Shown here piece by piece: positions 6,616 to 7,563 of a DNA stretch of 7,563 nt. Location: the NCBI GenBank assembly GCA_943331145.2, contig CALQKL020000103.1, positions 1-7,563 of the forward strand. Direction: 5' to 3'. Below the pieces are notes generated by a model. It worked only from the letters and a program-made list of their open reading frames with translations, ran no database searches and was not told where the DNA came from. The stretch is from Chitinophaga pinensis. GTDB taxonomy: Bacteria; Bacteroidota; Bacteroidia; Chitinophagales; Chitinophagaceae. Positions within the stretch are counted from its first letter, which is position 1, and each line of letters begins with the position of its first letter. A program made the translations under genes and the position numbers.

Positions 6616-7563
6616 TTATCCAAAAATCCCACCTTTTTTTAACTGACGAATCCCTTGTCCTATCTTAAAACCGTTGTTATACACTTCGATTTTATAATCT
6701 ACAATAATATATTTCCCACCACTTTTCCAATCAAAACTTACAGTTTGACGTTGATTCTTTGTGTAGTTGATTTCCATTTGTTGCGTATAATCTAAATTGC
6801 CATTGTCTTGAGTACTAATTTTTCCAGATTCATCAGTTGCAATAATTTTTCCAGTTGGATCGGTAATAATGATATATAATTTTTTAGCGCCAGAAGGAGT
6901 AATCATGTTTTCATCAAGGTCAAAACTGATGCGAAGTTTGTCAACTTTTTTTGCATTGGTTGTTTCTTTTGTTTTTCCATTTCCTCTTTCATCGATTGGA
7001 ACAATAGAAAAATTAGATGCGTGTAAAGTTGAGCCAATATCAATAATTTTATCCCTATTTTTTATTTCTTCAACAGAAGAATCATAATCTTTTTGAATAT
7101 TATCACGTTGGGTAGATAAGGATTGATTGGCTTTCGTAAGCTCTATTTTTTGACCCTCAAGAATTGCTATTTGAGTTTTATATCCTTCAATATCTAAATT
7201 TAATGAACCAATTAGAGATTTAACTTCAGCCAATTCGGCTTTTGTAGCATTGGCTTTAGCAAGCAATATATTTATTTTCTTTTTTTTGTTTTGAATTTCG
7301 ATATCCTTCGCTTCTATTACACTATCCTTTTTGGTGTTGGAACTTTTAATGATGTCATAGCGAATTGATGCATCTTCTAGTTCTTTTTGCAATTCATCTC
7401 TTTGTATAGAAGTAGCAGAAATAGCTTTGTCTTTTTGAGTAATTAATTCCTTTGTCTTGTTTTTATCCCAAATAATATAGCCCCAAGTTCCAATCAATGC
7501 AATTAATAGCAATGCAATTAAAAGTGATTTGTTTGATTTGTTCTTCTTCTCTCCAAATTGAGC
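6616..7563 (-). CDS. Membrane-anchored coiled-coil protein with C-terminal beta domain, 5'-truncated by the window edge
   Basis: The frame stays open to the window edge (315 residues visible), so the TTG at 7512 is internal: it lies in the middle of the membrane segment. The visible N-terminus is Lys/Asn-rich (EKKNKSNKS), followed by one transmembrane helix (about residues 14-32, ending GYIIW), which suggests an inner-membrane anchor with a periplasmic body. Residues about 36-172 are charged and helical with heptad-like spacing (KDKAISATSIQRDELQKELE and similar), so a long coiled coil. From about 178 the sequence turns beta-rich: LHASNFSIVPI, KLRISFDLDEN, LYIIITDPTGK, and near the end GGKYIIVDYKIEVYNNG then FKIGQGIRQLKK. 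This layout is common in Bacteroidota proteins annotated only as hypothetical. Function is unknown; a structural or envelope-spanning role is a guess. The gene converges on the large outer-membrane protein gene with a 5-base gap. Confidence 0.85.
   Translation of the reverse strand, partial: AQFGEKKNKSNKSLLIALLLIALIGTWGYIIWDKNKTKELITQKDKAISATSIQRDELQKELEDASIRYDIIKSSNTKKDSVIEAKDIEIQNKKKKINILLAKANATKAELAEVKSLIGSLNLDIEGYKTQIAILEGQKIELTKANQSLSTQRDNIQKDYDSSVEEIKNRDKIIDIGSTLHASNFSIVPIDERGNGKTKETTNAKKVDKLRISFDLDENMITPSGAKKLYIIITDPTGKIIATDESGKISTQDNGNLDYTQQMEINYTKNQRQTVSFDWKSGGKYIIVDYKIEVYNNGFKIGQGIRQLKKGGIFG

Noticed and set aside
6869..7087. 72-codon plus-strand open frame over the coiled-coil gene
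   Set aside because: It lies antisense to a longer coherent coding frame and shows no recognisable protein features beyond those expected from the complement.
7510..7512. TTG as the start of the minus-strand coiled-coil gene
   Set aside because: It falls within the hydrophobic helix, and the frame continues to the window edge with a typical basic N-terminal flank.
1..7563. Mobile element, CRISPR array, defence or phage system
   Set aside because: No transposase, integrase, spaced direct repeats, terminal repeats or defence-type motifs were found; all long frames are envelope or tRNA-modification genes.

Overview
The window looks like chromosome from a low-G+C member of the Bacteroidota, most likely near Chitinophagaceae/Sphingobacteriia. 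This rests on two large outer-membrane protein families typical of that phylum (DUF5686 and a roughly 1,100-residue barrel family), the AT-rich codon use, the general lack of Shine-Dalgarno sites, and intergenic sequence resembling Bacteroidota-style promoters. The organism was assigned by recognising families, not by a search.

Layout: (1) 1-1851, plus strand: the 3' part of a DUF5686 outer-membrane protein whose start lies left of the window. (2) 1852-1999: a 148-base AT-rich spacer with three perfect AAAAAGT copies, an imperfect stem-loop and weak candidate promoters. (3) 2000-3028, plus strand: trhO (yceA), the rhodanese-family tRNA U34 hydroxylase and the only gene here with a confident function. 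(4) 3029-3109: a short spacer. (5) 3110-6610, plus strand: a 1,166-residue, cysteine-free, secreted outer-membrane protein of a widespread but uncharacterised Bacteroidota family, starting at TTG. (6) 6616-7563, minus strand: the 3' part of a membrane-anchored coiled-coil protein whose start lies right of the window. It converges on the large gene with only 5 bases between the stop codons.

The genes do not form an obvious pathway. Two are outer-membrane proteins, one is an inner-membrane-anchored periplasmic coiled-coil protein, and trhO is a cytoplasmic tRNA-modification enzyme. No mobile element, CRISPR array, tRNA, rRNA, defence system or phage gene was seen. The best candidates for something undescribed are the large barrel protein (with a conserved GPYRL...DY module and an EF-hand-like loop) and a perfect 11-bp inverted repeat at the convergent junction that may end one or both transcripts.
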